A stretch of 64,000 bases of DNA from Tardiphaga sp. vice304 (lineage in GTDB: Bacteria; Pseudomonadota; Alphaproteobacteria; Rhizobiales; Xanthobacteraceae), in the NCBI RefSeq assembly GCF_007018905.1, contig NZ_CP041402.1:2096001-2160000 (forward strand), written 5' to 3'. Of the stretch, positions 35,713 through 45,206 are shown one piece after another. The notes below the pieces were generated by a model. The model ran no database searches. It had not been told where the DNA came from and saw nothing but the letters and a program-made list of their open reading frames with translations. Both the position numbers and the translations under genes were made by a program. The first letter of the stretch is position 1; every line of letters begins with the position of its first letter.

Positions 35713-36162
35713 CTAATCGTTGGCTTCCGGCGGAAGGAAGTTCACTTCGTGGTCGGCAGACACCCGGACAATAGCTTCGATGTCGCTCATGTTATGAAGC
35801 TGCTTGAACAGCGCTTCGAGCTTCTGTGTCGGCGATACCCAGAACAGTGCCCGGGCGGGTTTGTCCGATTTGTTGAAATAGCCATGCGGAATGCCGCGCG
35901 GCAGCCGCACCAGATCGCCGGCAAAGGCGCGGACCCACTGGCCATCGAGTTTGAGATCGAGCACGCCCTCCTGTACCAGGATGAACTCTTCCTGGGTGGG
36001 ATGGATATGCACCGGCACAAACTGGCCGGGATCGCTATTGGTCTCGAAAGCGAAGGTGGACTCGGAGATGGCCTTCGGGAAGTAGACCTGTCCGAGGATG
36101 TTCCAGGTGGTGCCGCCATAGCCCGTCCCGTTCTGGGTTATTCCTTTTTCGAGTGCCGCCAT
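35713..36162 (-). CDS. single-domain cupin, paralogue of the one at 43261
   Basis: 149 residues, cytoplasmic. The metal site is complete: HIHPTQEEF gives two His and a Glu, and PRGIPHGYFN gives the third His. It shares long identical segments with the cupin at 43261-43716 (TWNILGQVY, GDLVRLPRG, LFWVSPT), so they are paralogues. It lies upstream of the FMO gene and divergent from an AraC-type regulator. Small cupins of this type include dioxygenases and isomerases; no specific reaction can be assigned. Confidence 0.85.
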   Translation of the reverse strand: MAALEKGITQNGTGYGGTTWNILGQVYFPKAISESTFAFETNSDPGQFVPVHIHPTQEEFILVQEGVLDLKLDGQWVRAFAGDLVRLPRGIPHGYFNKSDKPARALFWVSPTQKLEALFKQLHNMSDIEAIVRVSADHEVNFLPPEAND

Positions 36163-36422
36163 GTCTGCGTTTCCTCTCGTTAATGCCTTTGGGAATGCTG
36201 CGTGGCTTGCGGGAATGTCGCTAGCCGTTGAACGAATTCATGATCCAGCCGACGAAATAATTACCGCGACTGGCCCGGCGCGCTGCGCCTGCACACTCCT
36301 TTTTGTAGTCGCGGACCTGCGCATTCATTGTGCAGCACGGCAAAATTTGCGGCGCAGCGCCTGCTAGGCGTGACGATGCGACTTGGCTAGTCTGGGTGCC
36401 AGGGCGTGCAAGCGATCGGACC

Positions 36423-37451
36423 ATGATGGTGGATGCTGCGATACCGAGCCATGCCGAACCGATCCGCGCCGAGAGGCTTGCGGCATTCTCCCGCGTTTCC
36501 ACCACGGACCTCGATGAGGCCGCCGAGGCAATCGGGCGCATCTTCTGTCCGCACGTGCTGGATCCGGTACAGCGTTCCTGGCCGGATTTTCACGCGCAGC
36601 ACAATTGCGCCGCCTTGAACGGCTGTTCGGTGAATTATGTGTCCTATGGCGGTTCGGTCGCGATTGACCCCGGCTGCCTCGATCGCTTCTTCCTGTTGCA
36701 GATCCCGCTGCAGGGCGGCGCGCGGATCGACACCGGAGGCCGGACGATCGAGGTTTCGGCGGGGCGTTCGGCGTCGTTGCTGTCGCCGACCATGTCGACC
36801 CAGATGGTCTGGCATGACCACTGCGCCAAGTTGATCCTGCTGGTCGAACGACAACTCGTCGAGCAGCGCGCGGCGGCGCTGGCGGAAAAATCGGGTGTTG
36901 CCATCGAATTCGATCCGAGGATCGATCTGAACACGCCGTTTGGCGTCGCGCTGCGTTCCCAGATCGAATACCTCGCCGAGCTCGCGGAGCGATGCGGTCC
37001 CGGGCAGCAGATCTCGCCGATGATCGCGGCGACCCTGCGGGATTCCATCATCGGATTGCTGCTCACCGGTCAGCGACATACCCTTACCGACAATATCGAA
37101 CGGCTTCCGGCGCGCCTTGGCCCGTTGCCGTCGGTGCTGCGAAAGGCACGGGACTATCTCGAAGCCCATGCGACCCAGCCGCTCGATCTCGAGCGGCTGG
37201 CGCGCGAGGCGGGGATCGGGATACGGTCGCTGCAGCTCGGCTTCCGACGGCATTTCGGCATGTCGATTTCGGACGCGCTGCTGGATATCCGGCTGACGCA
37301 CTTGCAGGCCCGCCTGATGTGCGCTGCGCCTGGCCAGCGCGTGACCGATCTGGCCTTCGATCTCGGGTTCACCCATCTGAGCCGGATGGCTAACGTATAC
37401 CGCCAGCGTTACGGCGAGAGCCCGTCGGAGACGCTGCGCCGCCATCGCTAG
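36423..37451 (+). CDS. AraC-family transcriptional regulator
   Basis: 342 residues. An N-terminal AraC-binding-like domain (FLLQIPLQGGARIDTGG, residues about 80-210) is followed by a two-helix-turn-helix AraC domain at the C-terminus (LDLERLAREAGIGIRSLQLGFRRHF and VTDLAFDLGFTHLSRMANVYR). This architecture is common in regulators of aromatic catabolism. It is divergent from the cupin-FMO unit and is the likely regulator of that unit, which lacks the nine-copy operator. ATG 36423 or 36426 is possible; neither has a clear ribosome site. Confidence 0.87.
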   Translation: MMVDAAIPSHAEPIRAERLAAFSRVSTTDLDEAAEAIGRIFCPHVLDPVQRSWPDFHAQHNCAALNGCSVNYVSYGGSVAIDPGCLDRFFLLQIPLQGGARIDTGGRTIEVSAGRSASLLSPTMSTQMVWHDHCAKLILLVERQLVEQRAAALAEKSGVAIEFDPRIDLNTPFGVALRSQIEYLAELAERCGPGQQISPMIAATLRDSIIGLLLTGQRHTLTDNIERLPARLGPLPSVLRKARDYLEAHATQPLDLERLAREAGIGIRSLQLGFRRHFGMSISDALLDIRLTHLQARLMCAAPGQRVTDLAFDLGFTHLSRMANVYRQRYGESPSETLRRHR

Positions 37452-37493
37452 TATTTAGCTAGTATTCGTCGATCCGGCGCTTCCTTGCAAAAG

Positions 37494-37506
37494 CTTGAAG
37501 CATAAA
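37494..37506 (+). promoter_or_regulatory. island operator copy 6
   Basis: CTTGAAGCATAAA followed by ATAATATC, 44 bp before the SDR gene at 37551. Confidence 0.7.
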
Positions 37507-37550
37507 ATAATATCCGGGCAGGCTCATGGCGAGCCTGCCGAAGGTGACGC

Positions 37551-38312
37551 ATGTCCGGATTGTCCCGTTCCACCCACGCGCTGGTCACCGGCGGCGGCCG
37601 CGGCATCGGCCGCGCCATTGCCGCGTCGCTGGCGCAGGCGGGTGCCACGGTGACGATCATGGGCCGCAACCTCGCTTCGCTGGACGAGGTGATCGCCGCC
37701 GGCGAGGCGCACTTCGCCATCACCGCCGACGTCTCCAATCAGGCTTCTGTTACAGCCGCCATCGCGGATGCCGCCACGCGGCAGCCGTTCGACATTCTCG
37801 TCGCCAATGCCGGGGCGGCGGAATCCGCGCCGTTCGGCCGTTCTGACGCGGCGCTGTTTCAGCGCATGATGGACGTCAACTTCATGGGCGTTGTCTACGC
37901 CGCCCAGGCCGTGCTGCCGGGCATGGTCGCCGCCCGCAATGGCCGCATTGTCGCGGTGGCCTCCACCGCCGGCCTGAAGGGCTATGCCTATGTCAGCGCC
38001 TACGCCGCCGCCAAACATGCGGTGATCGGGCTGGTGCGCTCGCTGGCGCTGGAGGTCGCGAGCAAGGGCGTCACGGTGAATGCCGTTTGCCCGGGTTTTA
38101 CCGAGACGGATCTGCTGGAAGACAGTATCGACAACATCATCAGCAAGACCGGGCGCACGCGCGAGCAAGCCGTTGCCGAACTGTCGAAGCATAATCCGCA
38201 AGGCCGGCTGGTAACGCCGCAGCAGGTCGCCGATGCCGTGATCTGGCTGTGCGGAGAAAAGGCCGGCGCGATCACCGGCCAGGCCATCGCGGTTGCCGGC
38301 GGCGAAATCTGA
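37551..38312 (+). CDS. short-chain dehydrogenase/reductase
   Basis: 253 residues, classical SDR. Cofactor motif GGGRGIGRAI near the N-terminus, NAG motif, catalytic Ser in VASTAG and YxxxK in YAAAK, and the C-terminal GQAIAVAGGE. It resembles 3-hydroxybutyrate/3-oxoacyl reductases; here it probably oxidises or reduces an alicyclic hydroxyl or ketone intermediate. It is followed at 29 bp by the enoyl-CoA hydratase gene, so they form one operon behind operator copy 6. Confidence 0.9.
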   Translation: MSGLSRSTHALVTGGGRGIGRAIAASLAQAGATVTIMGRNLASLDEVIAAGEAHFAITADVSNQASVTAAIADAATRQPFDILVANAGAAESAPFGRSDAALFQRMMDVNFMGVVYAAQAVLPGMVAARNGRIVAVASTAGLKGYAYVSAYAAAKHAVIGLVRSLALEVASKGVTVNAVCPGFTETDLLEDSIDNIISKTGRTREQAVAELSKHNPQGRLVTPQQVADAVIWLCGEKAGAITGQAIAVAGGEI

Positions 38313-38341
38313 TACCTAAAAAATAATCGCAGGGAGTTCTC

Positions 38342-39178
38342 ATGCAAAAGTTCGCCAATCCCGTCACGCTGCCGCTGGTTGATTACAGACCGGAGCACTT
38401 CCTGCTCACGGTCGCGGATGGCATCGCGACCGTGACGCTGAACCGGCCGGAGCGGAAGAACCCGCTGACCTTCCAGAGCTACCGCGAACTCACCGACTTC
38501 TTCCGCGCCTGCGCGATGGATGACAGCGTCAAGACCATCGTGGTGACCGGCGCCGGCGGTAACTTCTCGTCGGGCGGAGACGTGTTCGAGATCATCGGCC
38601 CGCTGGTCGAGATGAACACCAAGGACCTCACCGCCTTCACGCGGATGACCGGCGACCTCGTCAAGGCGATGCGCGGCTGCCCGCAGCCGGTGATCGCCGC
38701 CGTCGAAGGCATCTGCGCCGGCGCCGGCGCTATCATGGCGATGGCCTCCGACCTCCGGATCGCCGCCACCGGCGCCAAGGTCGGCTTCCTGTTCAACAAG
38801 GTGGGCCTGGCCGGCTGCGACATGGGCGCCTGCGCGATCCTGCCGCGCATCATCGGCCAGTCGCGCGCTTCCGAGCTGCTTTATACCGGCCGCTTCATGA
38901 CCGCCGAGGAGGGCGAGCGCTGGGGCTTCTTTAGCCGCATCGTGTCGTCCGGCGAGGTGCTGACGCAGGCACAGGCACTGGCGAAGCAGATCTCCGAGGG
39001 CCCGACCTATGCCAACACCATGACCAAGCGCATGCTGGCGATGGAATGGGCGATGTCTGTGGAAGAGGCTATCGAGGCCGAAGCCGTGGCGCAGGCGCTG
39101 TGCATGACCACCGACGATTTTGCCCGCGCCTTCCACGCCTTCGCCAACAAGCAGAAGCCGGTGTTCGAGGGCAATTGA
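38342..39178 (+). CDS. enoyl-CoA hydratase/isomerase family protein
   Basis: 278 residues, crotonase fold. Oxyanion-hole segments [12 protein letters not shown] and [18 protein letters not shown] are present, followed by [18 protein letters not shown] 20-residue N-terminal extension precedes the crotonase core. GGGAG precedes ATG 38342. In the aerobic 2-aminobenzoyl-CoA route, enoyl-CoA hydratase-like enzymes act after dearomatisation, which fits its place between the SDR and the monooxygenase/reductase fusion. Ring hydrolases (BadI-like) belong to the same family, so ring opening is also possible. Confidence 0.9.
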   Translation: MQKFANPVTLPLVDYRPEHFLLTVADGIATVTLNRPERKNPLTFQSYRELTDFFRACAMDDSVKTIVVTGAGGNFSSGGDVFEIIGPLVEMNTKDLTAFTRMTGDLVKAMRGCPQPVIAAVEGICAGAGAIMAMASDLRIAATGAKVGFLFNKVGLAGCDMGACAILPRIIGQSRASELLYTGRFMTAEEGERWGFFSRIVSSGEVLTQAQALAKQISEGPTYANTMTKRMLAMEWAMSVEEAIEAEAVAQALCMTTDDFARAFHAFANKQKPVFEGN

Positions 39179-39185
39179 CGTCGTC

Positions 39186-39275
39186 TGTAGCCCGGATGGA
39201 GCGCAGCGAAATCCGGGGCGGGCTCCCCTGTTGACGCTCTGACACCGGATTGCGCTGCGCTCCATCCGGGCTACG
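39186..39275. repeat. intergenic inverted repeat, family E copy 2
   Basis: GTAGCCCGGATGGAGCGCAG and CTGCGCTCCATCCGGGCTAC are exact reverse complements at the two ends, with ATCCGGGG and CACCGGAT inside. Located between the hydratase gene and operator copy 7. Confidence 0.9.
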
Positions 39276-39326
39276 CGATGTCATTCCGGGCACCTGCTGC
39301 CGCCCAAACAGGCTTGCGCGGAAATG

Positions 39327-39339
39327 CTTTAGGATTAAA
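39327..39339 (+). promoter_or_regulatory. island operator copy 7
   Basis: CTTTAGGATTAAA followed by ATATC, 32 bp before the monooxygenase/reductase fusion gene at 39372. Confidence 0.65.
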
Positions 39340-39371
39340 ATATCTACGTCGAAGCTCGACAGGAGGCTTGC

Positions 39372-41723
39372 ATGAAGATCGCGATCATCGGTGGCGGACC
39401 GGCTGGGCTCTATGCCGCGATCCTGTTGAAGAAGCAGCGGCCCTCCGCCGACATCACCGTCTACGAGCGCAACCGGCCGGACGATACCTTCGGCTTCGGC
39501 GTGGTTTTCTCCGACGCCACCCTCGACAATTTCGAAAAATACGACCTGCCGAGCTACCAGCGCATCACCCAGGAATTCGCCTACTGGGACGATATCGCCG
39601 TGCATTTCCGCGGCACGGTGCACCGCGTCGGCGGCAACGGCTTCTGCGGCTGCTCGCGCCGCACCCTGCTGCTGATCCTGCAGGAGCGCGCCCGCGAACT
39701 CGGCTGCCGGCTGATGTTTGAGGTCGATGTCACCGACGAGGCGCAATTCGCCGACGCCGATCTCATCGTGCTGTCCGACGGCATCAACAGCCACTTCCGT
39801 AACAAATATATCCAGCACTTCGATCCGACTACGGACGTGCGCTCCAACAAGTTCACCTGGATGGGTTCGACCCGCCCGCTGGATGCCTTCACCTTCCTGT
39901 TCGAGGAAACCGAGTGGGGCCCGTTCATCGCCCATGCCTATCAATACGAGGCGGGCCGCTCGACCTGGATTTTCGAGACCGATCCCGAGACCTTCAAGCG
40001 CGCGGGCCTGGAGGGCCTGAGCGAGCAGCAGTCAGCCGATCGCATGGAGCAGATCTTCAGCAAATTCCTCGAAGGCCACAAGCTGCTGATCAACCGCTCG
40101 ATGTGGCGCAATTTCCCGATGATCCGCAACAAGCGCTGGGTCCGCGACAACATGGTGCTGCTCGGCGACGCCAAGGCGACCGCGCATTTCTCGATCGGCT
40201 CCGGCACCAAGCTGGCGATGGAAGATGCCATCGCGCTGTATGAGGCGATGGCCAAGGCGCCGACGACCGAAGCTGCGCTGAACGACTATGAGCATGGCCG
40301 CCGCGAGGAGACCGAGAAGATCCAGCACTCCGCCGACGTCTCGCTGGTGTGGTTCGAGCACGTCGACCGGTTCTGGGATTTCGACCCCGTGCAGTTCGCC
40401 TTCGGCGTCATGACGCGATCCAAGGCCATCACCTACGACAACCTGACGCTCCGCGCACCGGACTTCGTCAAGGAAGTGGACAAAGCGTTTGCGCTGCAGG
40501 TGCAGGCCAAGGGCTTCGACGTCGACCTGAAGAAGCCTGCGGCGCCGATGTTCCAGCCGCTGCGCTTGCGCGATATGGTGCTGGCGAACCGCGCCGTGGT
40601 GTCGCCGATGTGCATGTATTCGGCCAGCGAAGGCGTGCCTGGTGATTTCCATCTGGTGCACTACGGTTCGCGCGCGATCGGCGGCGCCGGCCTCGTCTTC
40701 ACCGAGATGGTCTGCGTCGGCCGCGACGCCCGCATCACGCCCGGCTGCGCCGGGCTGTGGAATGACGAGCAGCAGGGGGCGTGGACGCGCATCGTCGATT
40801 TCGTGCACGCGAATTCGGCGTCCAAGATCTGCCTGCAGCTCGGCCACGCCGGGCGCAAGGGCGCGACCAGGCTGATGTGGGACGGCATGGACCGTCCGCT
40901 CGAAGAGGGCGGCTGGGACGTGCTGTCGGCGTCGCCGCTGCCGTATTATCCGGACAGCCAGGTGCCGCGCGAGATGGACCGTGCCGCGATGGATTCGGTC
41001 AAGGCCGAGTTCGTGGCGTCGGCCGAGCGCGGCGATGCCTGCGGCTTCGACATGCTGGAGCTGCACTGCGCCCACGGCTACCTGCTGGCCAGTTTCATCT
41101 CGCCGCTGACCAACCAGCGAACCGATGACTACGGCGGCTCGCTGGACAATCGTTTGCGCTTCCCGCTGGAAGTATTTGCGGCGATGCGCGCGGCGTGGCC
41201 GTCGCACAAGCCGATGTCGGTGCGCATCTCCGCCACCGACTGGGCCGAGGGCGGCATCACCGGCGACGACGCCGTGCTGATCGCGCGCGCCTTCGCGGAA
41301 GCCGGCGTCGACCTCGTCGACATCTCGACCGGCCAGACGGTTCGCGATGCCCAGCCGATCTACGGCCGCATGTTCCAGACGCCGTTCTCCGAGCAGGTCC
41401 GCAACGAGAGCAAGGTCGCCACCATGTGCGTCGGTAACATCACGTCAGCCGATCAGGTCAACACCATCCTCGCCGCCGGCCGCGCCGATCTGGTGGCGCT
41501 GGGCCGTCCGCATCTGGTCGATCCGTCCTTCACGCTCAAGGCTGCGGCCTGGTACGGCGCGAAAGATGCGTATTGCCCGCCACAATACATGCCCGGCAAG
41601 GAGCAGATCTTCCGCAACAGCGTTCGCGACAAGCTCGATTTCGAGGATCTGAAAATTAAGGCTAAGCCGAAGACCCGCGCCGAACTGCGCGCCGAAGCCG
41701 CCAAGCCGCTTGCGGCGGAATAG
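39372..41723 (+). CDS. aryl-CoA monooxygenase/reductase fusion (2-aminobenzoyl-CoA monooxygenase/reductase or salicylyl-CoA 5-hydroxylase type)
   Basis: 783 residues. Residues 1 to about 385 are an FAD monooxygenase ([12 protein letters not shown] at residue 7 and [21 protein letters not shown]). Residues about 390-770 are an Old Yellow Enzyme barrel ([45 protein letters not shown]). The fusion and length match the Azoarcus evansii enzyme that hydroxylates and then reduces 2-aminobenzoyl-CoA, destroying aromaticity; databases also name such proteins salicylyl-CoA 5-hydroxylase/oxidoreductase. Both cofactor sites look intact. GGAGG precedes ATG 39372. A matching aryl-CoA ligase is at 50344. 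Whether the natural substrate carries an amino or a hydroxyl group cannot be read from sequence. Confidence 0.9.
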   Translation: MKIAIIGGGPAGLYAAILLKKQRPSADITVYERNRPDDTFGFGVVFSDATLDNFEKYDLPSYQRITQEFAYWDDIAVHFRGTVHRVGGNGFCGCSRRTLLLILQERARELGCRLMFEVDVTDEAQFADADLIVLSDGINSHFRNKYIQHFDPTTDVRSNKFTWMGSTRPLDAFTFLFEETEWGPFIAHAYQYEAGRSTWIFETDPETFKRAGLEGLSEQQSADRMEQIFSKFLEGHKLLINRSMWRNFPMIRNKRWVRDNMVLLGDAKATAHFSIGSGTKLAMEDAIALYEAMAKAPTTEAALNDYEHGRREETEKIQHSADVSLVWFEHVDRFWDFDPVQFAFGVMTRSKAITYDNLTLRAPDFVKEVDKAFALQVQAKGFDVDLKKPAAPMFQPLRLRDMVLANRAVVSPMCMYSASEGVPGDFHLVHYGSRAIGGAGLVFTEMVCVGRDARITPGCAGLWNDEQQGAWTRIVDFVHANSASKICLQLGHAGRKGATRLMWDGMDRPLEEGGWDVLSASPLPYYPDSQVPREMDRAAMDSVKAEFVASAERGDACGFDMLELHCAHGYLLASFISPLTNQRTDDYGGSLDNRLRFPLEVFAAMRAAWPSHKPMSVRISATDWAEGGITGDDAVLIARAFAEAGVDLVDISTGQTVRDAQPIYGRMFQTPFSEQVRNESKVATMCVGNITSADQVNTILAAGRADLVALGRPHLVDPSFTLKAAAWYGAKDAYCPPQYMPGKEQIFRNSVRDKLDFEDLKIKAKPKTRAELRAEAAKPLAAE

Positions 41724-41764
41724 GGCAGATGGCACGCTGAATTCAGCAAGGCGGCGCTCAAACG

Positions 41765-41785
41765 CCTCTCCCCAATGGGGAGAGG
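41765..41785. terminator. hairpin after the monooxygenase/reductase gene
   Basis: CCTCTCCCC-AAT-GGGGAGAGG, a perfect 9-bp stem with a 3-base loop and no T-run. The same stem core occurs at 63929-63971, so it is part of a repeat family and may end or stabilise transcripts. Confidence 0.55.
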
Positions 41786-41831
41786 TGAAGAAGATCCGCA
41801 GTCTGGCACTAGTTTGAGTGGAGTACGTTCG

Positions 41832-43082
41832 ATGAAAGCGATCATCGTTGGCGGTGGAGTGGGGGGCCTCACCACGGCCCTGATGCTGCGGGCACGCGGC
41901 ATTCACTGCGAACTCTATGAGCAGTCGGACAGTATCCGCGAGCTCGGCGTCGGCATCAACACGCTGCCGCATGCGATCCGCGAACTTGCCGGCCTCGGCC
42001 TGCTCGACGCGTTGGACGCCGTCGCCATCCGCACCGACGAGCTGCATTATCTCAGCCGCCATGGCCAGGAAGTCTGGCGCGAGCCGCGCGGCATCGCTGC
42101 CGGCTTCGACGTGCCGCAATTCTCGATCCACCGCGGCCGGCTGCAGAGCGTGATCCATCGCGCCGTCGAACAGCGACTTGGGCCTGAGGCGATTCATACC
42201 GGCCGAAGGCTCGGTGCGTTTACGCAGGACGAAGGCGGCGTCACCGCGCATTTCTTCGACCGCTCCGGCGCCCATGTCGAAACCGCGCGCGGCGATATCC
42301 TGATCGGCGCCGACGGCATTCATTCCAAGGTGCGCAGCACGCTGTTTCCCGACGAAGGCGGACCGGTCTGGAACGGGCTGATGCTGTGGCGCGGCGCGCG
42401 TGACTGGCCGGCCTTCCTCACCGGCAATTCGATGATCGTCGCCGGCGGGCTTCATGCCAAGGTGGTGGTGTATCCGATCGCGGAAGGCGTGACGCCGGGC
42501 AATCGCCTGACCAACTGGGCGGTCCTGGTGAAAATCGGCGAGGGCGGATCGCTGCCGCCGCGCCGCGAGGACTGGTCGCGTGCCGGCAAGCGCGACGAAC
42601 TGATGCCGCATGTCGCGCGCTTCAACGTGCCGCATATCGACGTGGCGGCGTTGATCACGGCGACGCCGGAGTTCTGGGAATATCCGTGCTGCGACCGCGA
42701 TCCCTTGCCGTACTGGTCGAGCGGCCGCGTCACGCTGCTCGGCGACGCCGCGCATCCGATGTATCCGGTCGGCTCCAATGGCGCCTCGCAGGCGATCCTG
42801 GATGCGCGGGCGCTTGCGGATTCGCTGGCGCATGCCGAGCATCCGCGCCAGGCCCTGATGGCCTATGAGCGCAAGCGGCTGCCGATGACCGCCGAGATCG
42901 TGCGCGCCAACCGCCGCGGCGGGCCGGAGGGTGTCATCGACGCCGTCGAGCAGATTGCGCCGGACGGCTTCGATCATATCGACAACGTGCTGAGCCACAG
43001 CCAGCGCGAGGCGATCGTCAAGGGCTATGCCAGCAAGGCCGGCTTCGCCGCGCTGCCGGGATTGTCGGTGGTGGGCGGATAG
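41832..43082 (+). CDS. FAD-dependent aromatic monooxygenase (PhzS/salicylate hydroxylase-like)
   Basis: 416 residues. FAD motif GGGVGGLTTALML at the N-terminus, ILIGADGIHSKVR (DG motif), and GDAAHPMYPVGSNGASQAI (GD motif) identify group A flavoprotein monooxygenases; the wording is closest to PhzS-like flavin-dependent oxidoreductases that hydroxylate aromatic carboxylates. It probably hydroxylates a free ring compound before or beside CoA activation. It follows the fusion gene at 108 bp; GTGGAG lies before ATG 41832. No separate operator copy was found for it, so it is probably co-transcribed with the fusion gene. Confidence 0.87.
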   Translation: MKAIIVGGGVGGLTTALMLRARGIHCELYEQSDSIRELGVGINTLPHAIRELAGLGLLDALDAVAIRTDELHYLSRHGQEVWREPRGIAAGFDVPQFSIHRGRLQSVIHRAVEQRLGPEAIHTGRRLGAFTQDEGGVTAHFFDRSGAHVETARGDILIGADGIHSKVRSTLFPDEGGPVWNGLMLWRGARDWPAFLTGNSMIVAGGLHAKVVVYPIAEGVTPGNRLTNWAVLVKIGEGGSLPPRREDWSRAGKRDELMPHVARFNVPHIDVAALITATPEFWEYPCCDRDPLPYWSSGRVTLLGDAAHPMYPVGSNGASQAILDARALADSLAHAEHPRQALMAYERKRLPMTAEIVRANRRGGPEGVIDAVEQIAPDGFDHIDNVLSHSQREAIVKGYASKAGFAALPGLSVVGG

Positions 43083-43103
43083 AGAGCGCGACTAGGTCGC
43101 TCT

Positions 43104-43256
43104 TTCTTCCCTCTCCCCCGGTGGGAGAGGGTGGATCGAACCGCGAAGCGGTTCGAGACGGGTGAGGGGTAGCCACAAGCTCCGCGCCTTGCGACTACCC
43201 CTCATCCGCCTCCGCTTCGCGGAGGCACCTTCTCCCACAAGGGGAGAAGGAAGGAA
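43104..43256. repeat. intergenic inverted repeat, family B copy 2
   Basis: Close copy of 20437-20589, with GAACCGCGAAGCGGTTC and CGCCTCCGCTTCGCGGAGGC as inner stems and CTCCCACAAGGGGAGAAGG at the right end. Located between convergent genes. Confidence 0.88.
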
Positions 43257-43260
43257 GACC

Positions 43261-43716
43261 TCACGCTCCCGGGGGCGGCGGCAGGAAGTGGATGTTGTAT
43301 TCCGCGGCCAGCGCCACGACGTCCGCCGGATTCTGCTCCTTCATGTTGTGGATTGCCCAGAACAGGTCGTAGAGCCGCCGCGTCGGCGACACCCAGAACA
43401 GCACCTTGGCGGACTGGTCGGTCTTGTTGAAGATGCCATGCGGCACGCCGCGCGGCAGCCGCACCAGATCGCCGGGCGTCGCCTGGGTCTCGCCGTCGCC
43501 CAGCATGAAGTCGAGCTTGCCTTCGAGGATGTAGAGATATTCGTCCTGGTCGGGATGAATGTGCGGCGGCACGAACGTGCCGACCGGGAAGGTCGCGTGC
43601 CACGAGAAGGAATCCTCGGTGCAGGTTTTGGGCACGTAGACCTGGCCCAGGATGTTCCAGGTGATGCCCTGCATGCCCTCATTGGCGCGCGTGATGCCGG
43701 CGGTTTCGGTTTTCAT
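43261..43716 (-). CDS. single-domain cupin, paralogue of the one at 35713
   Basis: 151 residues. Metal ligands are in HIHPDQDEY (two His, one Glu) and PRGVPHGIFN (His), as in the paralogue at 35713. A strong ribosome site AAGGAGGA precedes ATG 43716. It lies 39 bp after livF and is therefore the last gene of the Liv-type transporter operon, linking the transported compound with a cupin-catalysed or cupin-assisted step. The reaction is unknown. Confidence 0.86.
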   Translation of the reverse strand: MKTETAGITRANEGMQGITWNILGQVYVPKTCTEDSFSWHATFPVGTFVPPHIHPDQDEYLYILEGKLDFMLGDGETQATPGDLVRLPRGVPHGIFNKTDQSAKVLFWVSPTRRLYDLFWAIHNMKEQNPADVVALAAEYNIHFLPPPPGA

Positions 43717-43755
43717 GGTCGTCCTCCTTCGATGGCGTGCAGTTCGTGAGCCGGA

Positions 43756-44454
43756 TTATACATGCAGAAAGCGATCCTTGATGGTTGGATCGTCTTTCAA
43801 CTCGGCCGAGGTGCCGGTCCACACCACGCGGCCTTTTTCGATGATGACGTGGCGGTCGGCAAACGCGGCGAGCGCATCGACGTTCTTGTCGATCACCAGG
43901 ATCGCCTGGTGCTCGGCCTTGAGCTTCTTTAGGCAGCTCCAGATCTCCTGCCGGATCAACGGCGCCAGGCCCTCGGTGGCCTCGTCGAGGATCAGCAGCT
44001 TCGGATTGGTCATCAGCGCGCGGCCGACCGCCAGCATCTGCTGCTCGCCGCCGGACAGTTGCGTGCCCATATTGCCGCGGCGCTCCTTGAGCCGCGGAAA
44101 CAGTTCGTAGATGTCCTCCAGCGTCCAGCGCGCCGGCGGGCGGCGCACCGCTGCGGTGGCCAGCAGGTTTTCCTCCACCGTCAGCGTCGGAAAGATATGT
44201 CGGCCTTCCGGCACCAGGCCAATGCCGGCCTGCGCGATCTTGTAGGACGGCAGCCCCGTGAGCGGCGCGTCGTCGAAGGTGACGCTGCCGCCGGTCGGCG
44301 GCATCAGCCCCATGATGGTGTTGATGGTGGTGGTCTTGCCCATGCCGTTGCGGCCGAGCAGGGTCACGACCTCGCCGGCGCCGATGTTCAGCGAGATATC
44401 GAACAGTACTTTGGCGGCGCCGTAGGCGGCCTGCAGATTCTGTACGTTGAGCAT
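43756..44454 (-). CDS. Liv-type ABC transporter ATPase (LivF-like)
   Basis: 232 residues. Walker A GRNGMGKTT, signature LSGGEQQM, Walker B LLILDEATEG, and the LivF-typical GLVPEGRHIFP segment. It overlaps the livG-like gene as TGATG. Liv-type importers also carry aromatic acids in Rhodopseudomonas and Bradyrhizobium, which fits the surrounding genes better than amino acid uptake. Confidence 0.93.
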   Translation of the reverse strand: MLNVQNLQAAYGAAKVLFDISLNIGAGEVVTLLGRNGMGKTTTINTIMGLMPPTGGSVTFDDAPLTGLPSYKIAQAGIGLVPEGRHIFPTLTVEENLLATAAVRRPPARWTLEDIYELFPRLKERRGNMGTQLSGGEQQMLAVGRALMTNPKLLILDEATEGLAPLIRQEIWSCLKKLKAEHQAILVIDKNVDALAAFADRHVIIEKGRVVWTGTSAELKDDPTIKDRFLHV

Positions 44455-45206
44455 CAGAGCACCTCCTCGCCGAGATAGGCGGCGCGCACATCCGCATTGT
44501 CGCGGATGCTCTGCGGCGTGCCGGAGGCGATGATGCGGCCATAGACCAGCACCGAGACGCGGTCGGCCAGCGCGAACACCGCGTCCATGTCGTGCTCGAT
44601 CAGCACGATCGGCAGTTCGCGGCGCAGCGCCTGCAGCGTGTTGATGAGCCGCTGCGATTCGTCGTGGCTGGTGCCGGCGAGGGGCTCGTCGAGCAGCAGC
44701 AGTTTCGGCTTTGCGGCCAGCGCGATGGCGATTTCGAGCTGGCGCTTTTCGCCGTGCGACATCTGCCCGGCGGGCACATCGGCGCGAGGGGCGAGGCCGA
44801 AACGGGCCAGCAGCGCCATCGCGATCTCGTTGAGGTCACGCTCGCCGGCGGCATTGCCGAGGAATTTGAAGCTGGAGCCGGAGCGCGCCTGCACGGCAAG
44901 CGCCACGTTCTCCAGCGCCGAGAAGCGCGGCAGGATCGAGGTGATCTGGAACGAGCGCACCAGCCCGAGCCGGGCGCGCTCCGCCATCGACAGCCTTGTG
45001 ACATCCTGGCCGTCGAACACGACGCGGCCGGAGTCCGGCCGGGCGAGGCCGGAGATCTGGTGGATCAGCGTGGTCTTGCCGGCGCCGTTCGGGCCGATGA
45101 TGGCGTGCAGCTCGCCGGGCTCGATGGTCAGCGTGACGTCGTCGGTGACGCGCAGCGCGCCGTAGCTCTTGCGCAGGTTCTGCAGTTGAAGGGGCGCGGT
45201 GCTCAT
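44454..45206 (-). CDS. Liv-type ABC transporter ATPase (LivG-like)
   Basis: 250 residues. Walker A GPNGAGKTT, signature MSHGEKRQ, Walker B LLLLDEPLAG, and LVRSFQITSILPRFSALENV typical of LivG. It pairs with the LivF-like ATPase. ATG 45206 overlaps the permease stop as ATGA. The signature motif has His in place of the second Gly/Ser residue, as is common in LivG. Confidence 0.93.
   Translation of the reverse strand: MSTAPLQLQNLRKSYGALRVTDDVTLTIEPGELHAIIGPNGAGKTTLIHQISGLARPDSGRVVFDGQDVTRLSMAERARLGLVRSFQITSILPRFSALENVALAVQARSGSSFKFLGNAAGERDLNEIAMALLARFGLAPRADVPAGQMSHGEKRQLEIAIALAAKPKLLLLDEPLAGTSHDESQRLINTLQALRRELPIVLIEHDMDAVFALADRVSVLVYGRIIASGTPQSIRDNADVRAAYLGEEVL

Noticed and set aside
41832..43082. 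FAD monooxygenase as NicC (6-hydroxynicotinate 3-monooxygenase)
   Set aside because: Tempting because of the NicX-like gene, but the wording is closer to PhzS-like proteins and other nic genes are missing.
35713..43716. Cupins as gentisate 1,2-dioxygenases
   Set aside because: Gentisate dioxygenases are bicupins of about 340-380 residues; these are single domains of about 150 residues, so the gentisate route is not supported.
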